Assembly (NCBI RefSeq): GCF_001704615.3
Contig: NZ_CP029397.2
Coordinates: 806,001 to 870,000 of the forward strand
DNA from: Acinetobacter defluvii
GTDB taxonomy: Bacteria > Pseudomonadota > Gammaproteobacteria > Pseudomonadales > Moraxellaceae
Direction of reading: 5' to 3'
Length of the DNA stretch: 64,000 bases
This document shows, one piece after another, positions 30,541 to 39,599 of the stretch (positions are counted from its first letter, which is position 1; the number at the start of each line of letters is the position of its first letter). The position numbers were made by a program, and so were the translations under genes. A model generated the notes under the pieces. That model ran no database searches and was not told the origin of the DNA. It saw only the letters and a program-made list of their open reading frames with translations.

Positions 30541-30566
30541 AAGCCCTCAAACATTGAGGGCTTTCT
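30541..30566 (+). terminator. terminator of the nuo operon
   Basis: AAGCCCTCA (30541-30549) pairs with TGAGGGCTT (30555-30563) around a 5-nt loop, followed by a short T-containing run. A-run on the left side may allow use on the other strand too. Confidence 0.8.
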
Positions 30567-30631
30567 TATATCTTATATAAAAAACATTTATAATAATGGA
30601 AATTTACTGTTATCTTTTTAGGTGTTCTCCC

Positions 30632-31267
30632 GTGCCCATTCAAGAAATTCGCCATCCGCTTATTCGTCATAAATTAGGTTTATTACGTCGTGCTGATATT
30701 AGTACCAAGAATTTTCGTGAACTCGCACAAGAAGTCACAATGCTCCTGACCTATGAGGCGACTAAAGATTTACCTGTATGTGACCATGAAACTGAAGGGT
30801 GGAATGGCAAAGTCACTGTAGATCGTATTGCGGGTAAAAAAATTACAGTTGTACCAATTTTACGTGCAGGGATTGGTATGTTAGAAGGTTTTTTAAATCT
30901 GATTCCAAGTGCTAAAGTGTCTGTACTTGGTTTAGAGCGTGATGAAGAAACTTTAGAAGCACGTACTTATTACAAAAAACTTGTACCAGATGTGCAAAAC
31001 CGTATTGCGATGATTATTGATCCAATGCTTGCAACAGGTTCATCATTGGTTGCAGCGATTGATGTACTTAAAGCGAGTGGTTGTAGAGATATTCGTGTAA
31101 TGGTATTGGTTGCTGCACCTGAAGGGATTCAACGTGTAGAACAAGCACATCCAGACGTCACCATTTTCACTGCTTCAATTGATGAAGGATTAAATGAAAA
31201 TGGTTATATCGTGCCAGGACTTGGAGACGCAGGCGATAAAATTTTTGGTAGTGTGCAAAAAGACTAA
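30632..31267 (+). CDS. upp: Uracil phosphoribosyltransferase
   Basis: Salvages uracil with PRPP to form UMP. Residues match the UPRT fold: the N-terminal hood [15 protein letters not shown], the PRPP loop [14 protein letters not shown], and the C-terminal uracil-binding [11 protein letters not shown]. The start chosen is GTG 30632, preceded by TTAGGTG; it gives 211 residues, the usual length, whereas the frame open from 30596 adds an unrelated tail. A TATAAT at about 30591 immediately after the nuo terminator is a likely -10 box, so upp has its own promoter. Confidence 0.95.
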   Translation: MPIQEIRHPLIRHKLGLLRRADISTKNFRELAQEVTMLLTYEATKDLPVCDHETEGWNGKVTVDRIAGKKITVVPILRAGIGMLEGFLNLIPSAKVSVLGLERDEETLEARTYYKKLVPDVQNRIAMIIDPMLATGSSLVAAIDVLKASGCRDIRVMVLVAAPEGIQRVEQAHPDVTIFTASIDEGLNENGYIVPGLGDAGDKIFGSVQKD

Positions 31268-31284
31268 AATTTAGTAAGATGATC

Positions 31285-31311
31285 AGGAAGCTTTCGAGCT
31301 TCCTTTTTTTA
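31285..31311 (+). terminator. terminator of upp
   Basis: AGGAAGCT and AGCTTCCT close a TTCG tetraloop and are followed by seven Ts, a near-ideal rho-independent terminator. Confidence 0.92.
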
Positions 31312-31351
31312 TTTGACATTATTATATTATAAAAAATTAGAGAACCAACTT

Positions 31352-32992
31352 ATGTTTTATAAAGGGAAAGTTATTCAGTATGATTCTAAAAATAAAATAG
31401 GATATATTGAATTACTTGAAGATCAACGTATTATTCATTTTCATTTATCTGATTTCCCCAATTCAGATATACAGCCGCAAATTGGTGAAAGAATCAAATG
31501 TGCTGTATTCAATGCTACAGATCAATTAGCTGCAAATTGTATTGTGCGTTTAGATATCAAAAATGCAGCTCCCCTGACAGATGCTTATACCTCGTTATTA
31601 AAAGAAAAGAATAAAACTCGATCAAAACGTTTAAGTCGAAAGTCGGTACTCACACGCCTACGCTTGTTAAGCAGTGAAGAAAAAGCCTATCCTGCTGTTG
31701 AAGCTGTTGAAGCTGTTGAAGCTGTTGAAGCTGTTGAAGCTGTTGAAGCTGTTGAAGCTGTTGAAGCTGTTGAAGCTGTTGAAGCTGTTGAAGCTGTTGA
31801 AGCTGTTGAAGCTGTTGAAGCTGTTGAAGCTGTTGAAGCTGTCACACATACCCAAGAACGAATTGGGCAGATAATCCAAAATCTTGCTCCACAAGCCAAA
31901 AAACAATTAAATGACAACTTAATCGTTCTCAATGATGAATATTCAATCAAAGAAAAAACAATCTTAAAAATTACAAACGAAGTTAGTACTGCACCTTCTT
32001 TAGATAGAGCTTCAAGTGATAAATTTGATTTAGAAATCAATAATGCAAGAGATATACAGCTTTTAAGTCATACAGATGATCCAGCTGATTTAGATGTATC
32101 ACAACATATGAAAATACAGCAGGAGATATTTGACCCTAAATCTCCTACAGATAAACAATTAAAAATTGATGAAACAATAACTTCTGCTATTCACCACAAT
32201 TCTCAAACCATCTTTACGCAGCAAAATATTCAAGGTGCGTCTGATAGTCTTGTTGGACTTGTAAGTGATGATACATCGTTATTAGAAGAACCGCATATTG
32301 ATGATAATCATCCAGTTATGCAATCAGAGGTAGAACATAACTCTACACACATTTCTGAGTCTATTCAAAGAACAGAACCCTCTGAAAGTCGAGCTGCAAA
32401 TGTCCAATTAGAAGCTCTAACGCATGAGAATGACATTGAGGCAAAATTAGAAAACTCTCATAGTGTTCAAAATCGGCTTCAAACAGATGAAGATCTACTA
32501 AATTTAAATGCTGCGGTTAAATTAGACCTAAATCAAGAGATAGCCCAACATTTACCATTTGAAGAGAATAAAACTTTAGATTTAATCTCCAGCGTTAAAA
32601 CTATCACAAGCTTAGAAAAGATACAGCCTGATGATTTACAGGCAAAAAAACAGGCAGATGATGAATTAACAGACCGACAAATCCAACAAGCAGAAGCCGA
32701 GATTCTTAAAAAAATGTCGAGTTTTAAGGAAAATTCGATGTATCTCAATTTAAAAACTCAAATACTCTATGGAAAATGGAAACCTATTAAAGAGAAAAAG
32801 GAACGCAAGATCCATATCAATCCTTTCTATATTGTGACTGGAATTGTTTTAGTCTTGGGCACAAATGTAAGCTATTTAGCTTATCAGAAGTATCAAAAAT
32901 ATCAGCAAGAACAAGATATTAAGCTAGAGCTATATAAAATAGAACAAGAAAAGAAAAACGCTGCGCAAAAAAATGCTGCTTTAAGAAAATAA
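31352..32992 (+). CDS. Cold-shock-domain protein with (AVE)n repeat linker and C-terminal membrane anchor
   Basis: Residues 1-66 from ATG 31352 form a cold-shock-like OB fold (MFYKGKVIQYDSKNKIGYIEL, then IHFHLSDF), which normally binds single-stranded nucleic acid. Then comes a basic stretch, sixteen exact copies of Ala-Val-Glu encoded by a 9-bp repeat, and about 320 acidic, low-complexity, probably disordered residues. Near the C-terminus a hydrophobic helix (NPFYIVTGIVLVLGTNVSYL) is followed by a charged coiled coil. The unusual layout suggests a nucleic-acid-binding head tethered to the inner membrane by a long flexible linker. The frame extends upstream to a TTG at 31313, but the ATG gives the natural domain start. 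No named homologue is recognised. Confidence 0.75.
   Translation: MFYKGKVIQYDSKNKIGYIELLEDQRIIHFHLSDFPNSDIQPQIGERIKCAVFNATDQLAANCIVRLDIKNAAPLTDAYTSLLKEKNKTRSKRLSRKSVLTRLRLLSSEEKAYPAVEAVEAVEAVEAVEAVEAVEAVEAVEAVEAVEAVEAVEAVEAVEAVEAVTHTQERIGQIIQNLAPQAKKQLNDNLIVLNDEYSIKEKTILKITNEVSTAPSLDRASSDKFDLEINNARDIQLLSHTDDPADLDVSQHMKIQQEIFDPKSPTDKQLKIDETITSAIHHNSQTIFTQQNIQGASDSLVGLVSDDTSLLEEPHIDDNHPVMQSEVEHNSTHISESIQRTEPSESRAANVQLEALTHENDIEAKLENSHSVQNRLQTDEDLLNLNAAVKLDLNQEIAQHLPFEENKTLDLISSVKTITSLEKIQPDDLQAKKQADDELTDRQIQQAEAEILKKMSSFKENSMYLNLKTQILYGKWKPIKEKKERKIHINPFYIVTGIVLVLGTNVSYLAYQKYQKYQQEQDIKLELYKIEQEKKNAAQKNAALRK
31694..31842 (+). repeat. 9-bp tandem repeat (GCTGTTGAA x16) within the cold-shock-domain gene
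   Basis: Sixteen uninterrupted, identical copies of GCTGTTGAA (31694-31837) plus a partial GCTGT. Each codes for Ala-Val-Glu, so gain or loss of units keeps the frame and only changes linker length. The perfect identity points to recent slippage and likely length differences between strains. Confidence 0.97.
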
Positions 32993-33064
32993 GCAGCATT
33001 TTAAATATCAATCTTATTTTTAAAAGTGATTTTCGGTGAATCACTTAGGATTTAAACTTCTAGG

Positions 33065-33955
33065 TTATTCAGCAACTTGGTCTTCACAGAACTTTAAAAA
33101 AGAACGTAAGCCAGGTCCTTGATACTTTTGACGATGCACAAGCATATAAAGAGGACGCGTCAGTGACCAAAAAGGAGTATTTAAAATGACCAATTGTTGC
33201 TTTTCTAATAAAGGCTCAATCGCTAATTTTGAAATACAAGACATTCCTAAACCGCCCGCCACAATTTTTAAAATTGCTTCATTGTGACCCAGTGTCAAAC
33301 GAATATTTGCGTCAGGTAAATCTTTTAAAATAGCATGATCAAAAACTTCACGTGTACCAGAACCTTCTTCACGTAAAATCCATTCTACAGCATAAAAATC
33401 TGCGGGTGTCAGTGGACGATTTAACTGTGCTAAAGGATGACTAGCGGCGCAGCAGACAGCAAGCTCATCATCACGCCAAGGAATACATTGTAATTGGGGT
33501 AAATGACAAGAACCTTCAATCATGGCTAAATCAAGCTGAAATTGATTCACAGCTTCAATCATTTGACGAGTATTGCCGACTTGTAATTGTAAATGAGCCT
33601 GCGGGCGAATTTGCAAAAAATCTGCCATCAAATCAGGCATCAAATAATCACTAATGGTTAAAGTCGCACCAATACGTAAATCGATACTTTGTAATTCACC
33701 TTTTGCTGCTTGTTCAAAAGCTTCGCAACGTCCTAAGATTTCTAACGCTTGGGGTAATAAAAAACGACCCAAATCATTAAGCTGAAGTCTTTTCCCCAAA
33801 CGATCAAATAATGGCGCACCGAGTCCATCTTCTAAATCTGCCAAAGCCATACTTGCAGCACTTTGTGTTAGCCGAACCGCATCACTGGCTTTGGTTACGG
33901 TACCTTCTTGAGCGACTGCTACAAAAACAGCCAATTGGCGTAAAGTCATGCGCAT
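33065..33955 (-). CDS. finR: LysR-family regulator, FinR-like
   Basis: A 296-residue LysR-type activator. The N-terminal winged helix-turn-helix reads LRQLAVFVAVAQEGTVTKASDAVRLTQSAASMALADLED, and the C-terminal co-inducer domain starts near residue 90. The gene is divergent from fpr, exactly the arrangement of finR and fpr in Pseudomonas, where FinR activates ferredoxin-NADP reductase under superoxide stress. AAGG lies nine bases before the ATG. A TTTCAC/GTGAAA palindrome in the shared promoter is a possible binding site. The symbol is inferred from synteny. Confidence 0.8.
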   Translation of the reverse strand: MRMTLRQLAVFVAVAQEGTVTKASDAVRLTQSAASMALADLEDGLGAPLFDRLGKRLQLNDLGRFLLPQALEILGRCEAFEQAAKGELQSIDLRIGATLTISDYLMPDLMADFLQIRPQAHLQLQVGNTRQMIEAVNQFQLDLAMIEGSCHLPQLQCIPWRDDELAVCCAASHPLAQLNRPLTPADFYAVEWILREEGSGTREVFDHAILKDLPDANIRLTLGHNEAILKIVAGGLGMSCISKLAIEPLLEKQQLVILNTPFWSLTRPLYMLVHRQKYQGPGLRSFLKFCEDQVAE

Positions 33956-34009
33956 GTGAATAGCCTTAACTTGAGACGTTTTTCATAAGCATTTTAAATC
34001 TGTTGGAGA

Positions 34010-34027
34010 TTTCACCGATAAGTGAAA
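34010..34027. promoter_or_regulatory. candidate LysR-type operator between finR and fpr
   Basis: TTTCAC (34010-34015) and GTGAAA (34022-34027) form a perfect interrupted palindrome with a 6-bp spacer, fitting the T-N11-A pattern bound by LysR-type proteins. It lies 55 bp upstream of the finR start and about 95 bp before fpr. Confidence 0.45.
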
Positions 34028-34121
34028 AACGAGATTTATGAAAGAAGTCTATTTAAATAAATATTAATAAATTATACTGACATGCTACCATGAGCACAGT
34101 CATTCATGCCACGTTGAAATT

Positions 34122-34883
34122 ATGTCAATTGAAAAATTTAGCGTAGAAAAAGTTTTATCTGTTCATCGTTGGACCAATACCTTATTTAGTTTTACGATGA
34201 CCCGCCCAGCACATTTTAAATTTACAGCAGGACAGTTTGCCCGTATCGGACTTAAAGTTGCAGATGATCTGGTGGTGAGAGCATATTCTGTGGTTTCATC
34301 TCCTTTTGATGAAACTTTGGAGTTCTTTTCGATCGTGGTACCCGAAGGTGCGTTCACATCAAATTTACAGCATCTACAAGTAGGCGATGCGCTATATTTA
34401 GAAAAAGTTCCTTATGGTTTTTTAACACTGGCTCGCTATCAATTACCTTTACCCAATGATTTATGGTTATTGGCAACAGGTACAGGTTTAGCGCCATTCA
34501 TTTCTATGCTTCAAGACTTTGACACTTGGCAAAAATACCGAAAGATTACTTTAGTGTATAGTGTGCGTACCGCTACTGAGCTGGCTTATGTGGAACGCAT
34601 CCAAGAAATTGCAGCCAATTTTGGTGAAGGGCATACAGGCTTTAAATTTGTGCCAATTATCACGCGTGATCCAGAAGCCGCTTTACATGATCGTTTACCG
34701 ATTTTGATTGAAAATGGTCAGTTAGAAAAGTTTGTGGGTTTAACATTCAATCCTGAAACCACACATGTCATGTTATGTGGTAATCCACAAATGGTGGATG
34801 ATACGAAAGATGCCTTGAAAGCACGAGGTTTAACCATGAACAGACGTGGTGAGGGTAATATTGCGGTTGAAAACTATTGGTAA
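34122..34883 (+). CDS. fpr: Ferredoxin--NADP(+) reductase
   Basis: An FAD enzyme that exchanges electrons between NADPH and ferredoxin or flavodoxin; in related bacteria it supports Fe-S repair and oxidative stress defence. The FAD-binding signature VVRAYSVVSSPFDE and the NADP-binding GTGLAPFISML are intact, and the protein ends in ENYW, the aromatic C-terminus that stacks on the flavin in bacterial Fpr. Length 253 fits subclass-I bacterial enzymes. Divergent from the LysR gene. Confidence 0.94.
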   Translation: MSIEKFSVEKVLSVHRWTNTLFSFTMTRPAHFKFTAGQFARIGLKVADDLVVRAYSVVSSPFDETLEFFSIVVPEGAFTSNLQHLQVGDALYLEKVPYGFLTLARYQLPLPNDLWLLATGTGLAPFISMLQDFDTWQKYRKITLVYSVRTATELAYVERIQEIAANFGEGHTGFKFVPIITRDPEAALHDRLPILIENGQLEKFVGLTFNPETTHVMLCGNPQMVDDTKDALKARGLTMNRRGEGNIAVENYW

Positions 34884-34948
34884 TATGTTCGGATTAGCAC
34901 ACTATAATGCTGATCTAGTTTTTGAAAGTAATTTGAGTATTTAAATAG

Positions 34949-34986
34949 AAGAGCATTTATAGAGGATATAAATGCTCTTTTTTATG
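34949..34986. terminator. bidirectional terminator between fpr and the convergent gene
   Basis: AAGAGCATTTATA (34949-34961) pairs perfectly with TATAAATGCTCTT (34967-34979) around a 5-nt loop, then a T-run. Confidence 0.85.
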
Positions 34987-34987
34987 C

Positions 34988-35425
34988 TTAATGTACAAAC
35001 ATATCCATAAATTCGCGTAATTCATGGATGGCAGATTCGGTGTCTGTACTGAGCCATGTAGGTTCAAAAAAGCCTGAATAAAACTCTAAGCGCTCTTGTG
35101 GAACCACAATACGAATCGGACACTCTTCTTCAACCAAACGCCAAGGAATAATCGGAACGTCACTATCTAAATAAGGGGCAACATTTCGAATATCAATAAT
35201 CATGGCATTGATACAGTCAGGAAATGGCATGACTGATAATTCTTCAGTACGACGACGGAAGTATTCTAAATCTCCCCACTTTAGAACATAACTTTGCTTT
35301 GTAAACTCAATAATCCCAATTAAATGTTCATCACGTGTAGTATGCAAAAAGCATTGATGGGTGACATCTGTGTCTATATCTAAGAAGACACTTTGCCGTT
35401 GATAAGCCATATGATCCATAGCCAA
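34988..35425 (-). CDS. Conserved-looking cytoplasmic protein, unknown function, 145 aa
   Basis: No family recognised. The protein is acidic with two stretches of alternating hydrophobic residues suggesting beta-strands (HLIGIIEFTKQSYVLKW and CPIRIVVPQERL) and a helical C-terminus. The MAMDHM start offers two alternative ATGs, at 35425 and 35419, and neither has a strong ribosome-binding site. It converges on fpr across a shared terminator. The even base composition and clean gene borders support a real core gene. Confidence 0.75.
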   Translation of the reverse strand: MAMDHMAYQRQSVFLDIDTDVTHQCFLHTTRDEHLIGIIEFTKQSYVLKWGDLEYFRRRTEELSVMPFPDCINAMIIDIRNVAPYLDSDVPIIPWRLVEEECPIRIVVPQERLEFYSGFFEPTWLSTDTESAIHELREFMDMFVH

Positions 35426-35631
35426 ATAAGAGGGGCATTAGTATAGCTTAAATTATACGCCGATACTAAAAACTAGGCTGAATAAGCACTTTTTCTCATT
35501 CGTTTTGCTAAAAATAGTTTTTTTAAAGTGCTAGAGATTTGATTTACTAACAAATAAAAATTTTTACACAATACAACAATAGAGCTTGTTAGTATAAAAA
35601 AACACCATTTACGTAAATTAAGGGGGAAAGC

Positions 35632-35907
35632 ATGGTACATGATTTTAATAAACCGCCCCATGTTGAGGGAGCTGAGGAAAAACAACAAAAAAGACGTTTA
35701 CCTGTCTATATTTTAATTGTTGTTGGGATTTTTTTGGCAGCTCTAATTTTTTATATGTTTGTAGATATTAATCCTTCACCTAGAGAAACTTCTGCTGATC
35801 AGTCTATACCTGCTGCAAGTGAACATGATTCAGATCGCCAGCAAGATACGATTGGTACAGCAATAGATGAAACTACAGACGCCGCAAAAGATAAGCGTGA
35901 TCCTTAA
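35632..35907 (+). CDS. Small single-pass membrane protein, 91 aa
   Basis: A cytoplasmic basic N-terminus (about residues 1-24) leads to one hydrophobic helix, LPVYILIVVGIFLAALIFYM, and then to an acidic, Asp/Thr/Ala-rich, probably disordered tail in the periplasm. AGGGGG lies upstream of the ATG. No family is recognised. The terminator stem begins before its stop codon, an economical arrangement. It precedes the CmpX-like channel gene on the same strand, but the terminator separates them. Confidence 0.75.
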   Translation: MVHDFNKPPHVEGAEEKQQKRRLPVYILIVVGIFLAALIFYMFVDINPSPRETSADQSIPAASEHDSDRQQDTIGTAIDETTDAAKDKRDP

Positions 35908-35922
35908 AGGACACGCTTTTTT
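35893..35922 (+). terminator. terminator overlapping the 3' end of the 91-residue gene
   Basis: AAGCGTG and CACGCTT close a stem whose inner part also pairs (TCCTT/AAGGA), followed by six Ts. The coding stop at 35905-35907 lies inside the loop side of the hairpin. Confidence 0.85.
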
Positions 35923-36077
35923 ATTGCTTATAAAATTATCAAACATGCTTTTATAAAATTAAGGATGTGAGATTTTTAAATTATTTTCATCTTTGGTGCT
36001 TAAAAATTAATAAGTTACTTAAGCCATTTGTAATAAATCATGTTTTATAACTGATCAAGATAATAGAGGAAATAACA

Positions 36078-37721
36078 ATGAATGATTATTTAGGTGCGCG
36101 AGGAGGGCGATTTGACGCCATGTATTATTGGGAACAGTTTCAGCCCATTATTGCAGCCATTGCAATTTTATTGGTGGGATGGATTCTAGCACTCATTATT
36201 GCAGCAGGCGTTAAGAAAATACTGACCAAATTAGGAACCAATCAAAAACTTTCTAATGCCACAGGTCATCGTTCAAATATTGAAAATATTGTTTCAAGGG
36301 TGATCTTTTGGGTAGTCATGGTGATCGCTGTAATCGGAGCGCTGAATGTACTGAATTTAAGCAGTATCAGCAGTCCATTTAGCAATATGATTCAGCAATT
36401 TTTATTGTTTATTCCACAGTTGCTTGCTGCAATTGCCATTGGTTTTGTGGGATGGATTGTTGCCAATTTGGTCAAAGTCGGGCTTAAAAATTTATTAGAC
36501 CGTACCCAATTGGATGAAAAACTCAGTGCAGAAGTGGGTGTAAATCCAATTAGTCATAATATTGCAGATATTGTGTATTGGTTGATTTTATTGTTATTCC
36601 TGCCAATTGTATTGTCTATTTTAGGTCTACAAGGCTTGCTCATCCCTGTACAAAATATGGTGAATGAAGCTATTTCATATCTACCTAATATTTTCATTGC
36701 TGGTGTGATCGTTTTTGTCGGATATATTTTGGCAAAAATTGTACGTGGTATTGTGGAAGGATTGAGCAATAGCCTAAATCTACAAGCACAAGCTGAAAAA
36801 ATTGGTTTATTTAAAAATAGTAACTTAGCAAAACTTTTAGGTTCTTTTGTCTTTGCGGTTGTGATGATTACGTCATTGATCGTGGCATTTGAAGCGCTAG
36901 GTATTCAAGCGATTTCACAACCTGCAACAGCGATGCTAGCAGAAATTATGTATGCGATTCCACATATCATTGCAGCAGGCTTGATTTTAATCGTAGCGTA
37001 TGTGGTATCCCGTTTTGTCGGACGCTTGGTAGCCGAAGTGGTTGCGGGTACAGGTGTGGATGAAGTTCCTGCAAAACTGGATGTACAACGCTTTTTGGGT
37101 ACCACTAAAATCTCAAGTGTGTTGGGTTATCTGATTGTATTCTTTACTATGCTATTTGCCGTGTCTGAAGCAGCAAACCGTTTAGGCTTCGAGCAAATCA
37201 GTGGGTTGATTTCGATGTTTATCCAGTTTGGTGCCGATATTTTACTCGGTGCGGTGATACTGGTGATAGGCTTCTGGCTTGCAAACCTCGTAGCGAATGT
37301 TGTGCAACGTGGTGAATATAACAGTTCCCGTTGGTTGGGTAACTTAGTTCGTATTTTGATCATGGGACTTGTGATCGCAATGGGATTACGTGCAATGGGT
37401 ATTGCAGATTCTATTGTTAATCTTGCATTTGGTCTAACTTTAGGTGCTGTTGCTGTTGCTTTCGCTTTGGCATTTGGTCTGGGGGGACGCCAACCTGCAG
37501 AACGAGTACTGACTGATTTGATTGATAAAGCTAAAAAAGAAGGCAATAAACCAAATCCTTTAGCACAACAAAGCACAGTAACGACCACACCGCCTGTACC
37601 GCAAGATCAAGTTACTACTGATACACCAACGATTGAGTCTGAATATCAAACTAATTTAGATCAATCAAGTACTTCATCTACTCCAAATTCTGATTATCCG
37701 TTAAAAGATGACCTGAATTAA
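36078..37721 (+). CDS. Mechanosensitive-channel-type membrane protein with conserved TM-helix repeats (CmpX-like)
   Basis: A 547-residue membrane protein with about ten or more helices. Four to five times the same pattern recurs: a long hydrophobic helix with a G-W/G-Y and K/R pair such as LVGWILALIIAAGVKKIL, VGWIVANLVKVGLKNLL, FVGYILAKIVRGIVEGL and IGFWLANLVANVVQRG. These are the conserved TM-helix repeats of CmpX-type proteins, thought to be osmotic-stress channels. The C-terminal ~60 residues are Thr/Pro/Gln-rich and soluble. AGAGGA precedes the ATG. The call as CmpX-like is family-level; ion-channel function is inferred. Confidence 0.85.
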   Translation: MNDYLGARGGRFDAMYYWEQFQPIIAAIAILLVGWILALIIAAGVKKILTKLGTNQKLSNATGHRSNIENIVSRVIFWVVMVIAVIGALNVLNLSSISSPFSNMIQQFLLFIPQLLAAIAIGFVGWIVANLVKVGLKNLLDRTQLDEKLSAEVGVNPISHNIADIVYWLILLLFLPIVLSILGLQGLLIPVQNMVNEAISYLPNIFIAGVIVFVGYILAKIVRGIVEGLSNSLNLQAQAEKIGLFKNSNLAKLLGSFVFAVVMITSLIVAFEALGIQAISQPATAMLAEIMYAIPHIIAAGLILIVAYVVSRFVGRLVAEVVAGTGVDEVPAKLDVQRFLGTTKISSVLGYLIVFFTMLFAVSEAANRLGFEQISGLISMFIQFGADILLGAVILVIGFWLANLVANVVQRGEYNSSRWLGNLVRILIMGLVIAMGLRAMGIADSIVNLAFGLTLGAVAVAFALAFGLGGRQPAERVLTDLIDKAKKEGNKPNPLAQQSTVTTTPPVPQDQVTTDTPTIESEYQTNLDQSSTSSTPNSDYPLKDDLN

Positions 37722-37738
37722 CCTGTAATTTATAATCA

Positions 37739-37771
37739 AGATCGATCAGGATGCACTGACCGGTCTTTTTT
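37739..37771 (+). terminator. terminator after the CmpX-like gene
   Basis: AGATCGATCAG (37739-37749) pairs with CTGACCGGTCT (37756-37766), one wobble and one mismatch, then a T-run. Confidence 0.75.
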
Positions 37772-37807
37772 ATTTGTAAAATGAAAATATAAATTAGGAG
37801 AAACAAC

Positions 37808-37978
37808 ATGTCAAAAAAACAGCCAAATAAATTTATTGCTCCTATTGTAATTGCGGGGATTACCGTTGGCTTTTTAGCCAGTGCCTATAAGTTTGTTTTT
37901 GCTAAGCCTAAAAAGAGAGATACTGAAGAAGTTGCCACGCAAGAGCAGGACAATACGCAAACAGAAATGAAAGAGTGA
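37808..37978 (+). CDS. 56-residue small membrane protein
   Basis: The frame begins MSKKQPNKFIAPIVIAGITV and continues with GFLASAYKFVFAK before a charged acidic tail. One hydrophobic segment (about residues 9-31) is flanked by basic residues, so it is probably a single-pass inner-membrane protein with a short soluble end. AGGAG sits seven bases before the ATG, which makes the gene well supported despite its size. It follows the channel-protein terminator, so it is likely transcribed alone. No family is recognised. Confidence 0.65.
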   Translation: MSKKQPNKFIAPIVIAGITVGFLASAYKFVFAKPKKRDTEEVATQEQDNTQTEMKE

Positions 37979-38141
37979 ACTTAATCACGACTTTAAATAA
38001 GCTAAGTTGTAAATATTGTTGTATAAAATATAGACACCTAAAAAATAATCAGATAAATTTAAGTAATTCATATTTATGACATAAAACTAAATTATCTTGA
38101 TATGAATTTTTAGGAAACAAAGTTTAAAAAGGAATTAAAAA

Positions 38142-38294
38142 ATGAAACTTATCTATATTATGCAGTCTATTTATCAACGTGTTGTGGGGAGTCGTGGGAA
38201 GCAAGCTTCTGAATATCAATGGATGGATATTGCTACGCAACGTATTGAAAGTAATCCAAAAATCATGCTATTGAGAACAGATTATTTAGAATAG
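38142..38294 (+). CDS. 50-residue small protein, unknown
   Basis: The frame reads MKLIYIMQSIYQRVVGSRGK and then QASEYQWMDIATQRIE, ending LLRTDYLE. AAAGGA is placed 6-8 bases upstream of the ATG. It is soluble and has no recognised motif. The region before it is AT-rich with room for a promoter. It could be a real small gene or a chance frame; the ribosome-binding site and lack of competing frames favour the first. Confidence 0.45.
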   Translation: MKLIYIMQSIYQRVVGSRGKQASEYQWMDIATQRIESNPKIMLLRTDYLE

Positions 38295-38399
38295 TCAATT
38301 TTTTATAAATGATGAATAGAACTGCGTAAAAGGAATATTATGCAGCTCTATTTGAATTTAGAAGTGAATTATTTGAAGCCTAATTTATTTTATTTGTGA

Positions 38400-39599
38400 T
38401 TAAACATATTCCGATGCAGCATGGGCAGATGCCCAAGCCCATTGAAAATTAAAACCACCCAAATGTCCTGTAACATCCAAAATTTCACCAATAAAAAATA
38501 AACCTTTTTGTTTTTTACTTTCCATGGTTTTTGATGAAACTTCTGTGGTATCTACACCACCCAAAGTGACTTCAGCAGTCCGATAGCCCTCTGTTCCAGA
38601 AGGTTTAACTTCAAATTGCTGTAACTTATGGGCGATATATTCAAGCTTTTCATCGCTGAGTTGAGCAATCGCAGTGTCGGCATATTCTGCCCAAATTAAG
38701 TGTTGTAATTCTAATACCACACTTTTAGGTAATCGTTCTGCCAACAAGGTACGCAGTAAAACTTTAGGTTGGGTATGTTTTTTAGCTTTAAAGAATGCGA
38801 ATAAATCTTCAGAAGGTAAAAAGTCAATTTTAAAACTTTGCCCGACATCCCAGTAATTTGAAAGTTGTAACGCGCTTGGACCACTCAGCCCGCGATGGGT
38901 AAACAGTAATGCTTCAGTAAAACTATTTAAGTCATTGGAGAGTGTTGCTTCAACTGCATTGCCACTTAAACGAGTGGTTACTTCTTTGAATTGATCAGAA
39001 AAAGTGAAAGGGACTAAACCTGCTCGTGTTGGGAAAATATGATGTCCAAACTGCTTTGCAATTTTATAGCCAATATCCGAACCACCTAAAGTTGGAATGG
39101 AAAGTCCGCCACTTGCGATCACCACAGATGTGGCTTGAAAATAGCCGATATTGGTCGCAACTTGGAAAGCTTGTTCATCTATTGCATGAACAGTTTTGAC
39201 TTCACAACTGGTTTTAATTTCAACGAAACCAGTTTTTTCACATTCATTTAGCAACATGGCTAAAATTTCTTTGGCACCATTTAAAGTAAATAATTGTCCA
39301 TGTTTACGCTCTTCGTATTCGATGCCGTATTCGCAGACCATGCCAATAAAATCCCAATTGGTATAGCGGCTAAGTGCTGAAATTACAAAATGAGGATTAT
39401 GCGAAATAAAGTTTTCAGGCTCAACATACAAGTTGGTAAAGTTGCATTTTCCACCGCCTGACATCAGAATTTTTTTACCAATTTTATTGGCTTTTTCAAC
39501 CACTAAAACTTTACGACCTCGTGCTGCGGCTTTGGCTGCTAACATTAAGCCAGAAGCACCTGCACCAATAACCAGAACATCGTAAATTTGAGGAGACAT
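38400..39599 (-). CDS. FAD-dependent oxidoreductase, YhiN/HI0933 family
   Basis: An NAD(P)/FAD flavoprotein of unknown substrate. The dinucleotide-binding loop VLVIGAGASGLMLAAKAA and the family signature KILMSGGGKCNFTN are near the N-terminus, and the C-terminal GFNFQWAWASAH motif that closes the flavin site is intact. With ATG 39599 the protein is 399 residues, normal for the family; the frame extends upstream to a TTG at 39632, with no clear ribosome-binding site at either start. Monocistronic, divergent from the DUF4870-like gene. Confidence 0.9.
   Translation of the reverse strand: MSPQIYDVLVIGAGASGLMLAAKAAARGRKVLVVEKANKIGKKILMSGGGKCNFTNLYVEPENFISHNPHFVISALSRYTNWDFIGMVCEYGIEYEERKHGQLFTLNGAKEILAMLLNECEKTGFVEIKTSCEVKTVHAIDEQAFQVATNIGYFQATSVVIASGGLSIPTLGGSDIGYKIAKQFGHHIFPTRAGLVPFTFSDQFKEVTTRLSGNAVEATLSNDLNSFTEALLFTHRGLSGPSALQLSNYWDVGQSFKIDFLPSEDLFAFFKAKKHTQPKVLLRTLLAERLPKSVVLELQHLIWAEYADTAIAQLSDEKLEYIAHKLQQFEVKPSGTEGYRTAEVTLGGVDTTEVSSKTMESKKQKGLFFIGEILDVTGHLGGFNFQWAWASAHAASEYV

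Noticed and set aside
31667..32040. Long frames on both strands across the 9-bp repeat
   Set aside because: A repeat of 9 bp keeps every frame open; these are artefacts of the repeat (Ser-Phe-Asn and Leu-Lys-Leu runs).
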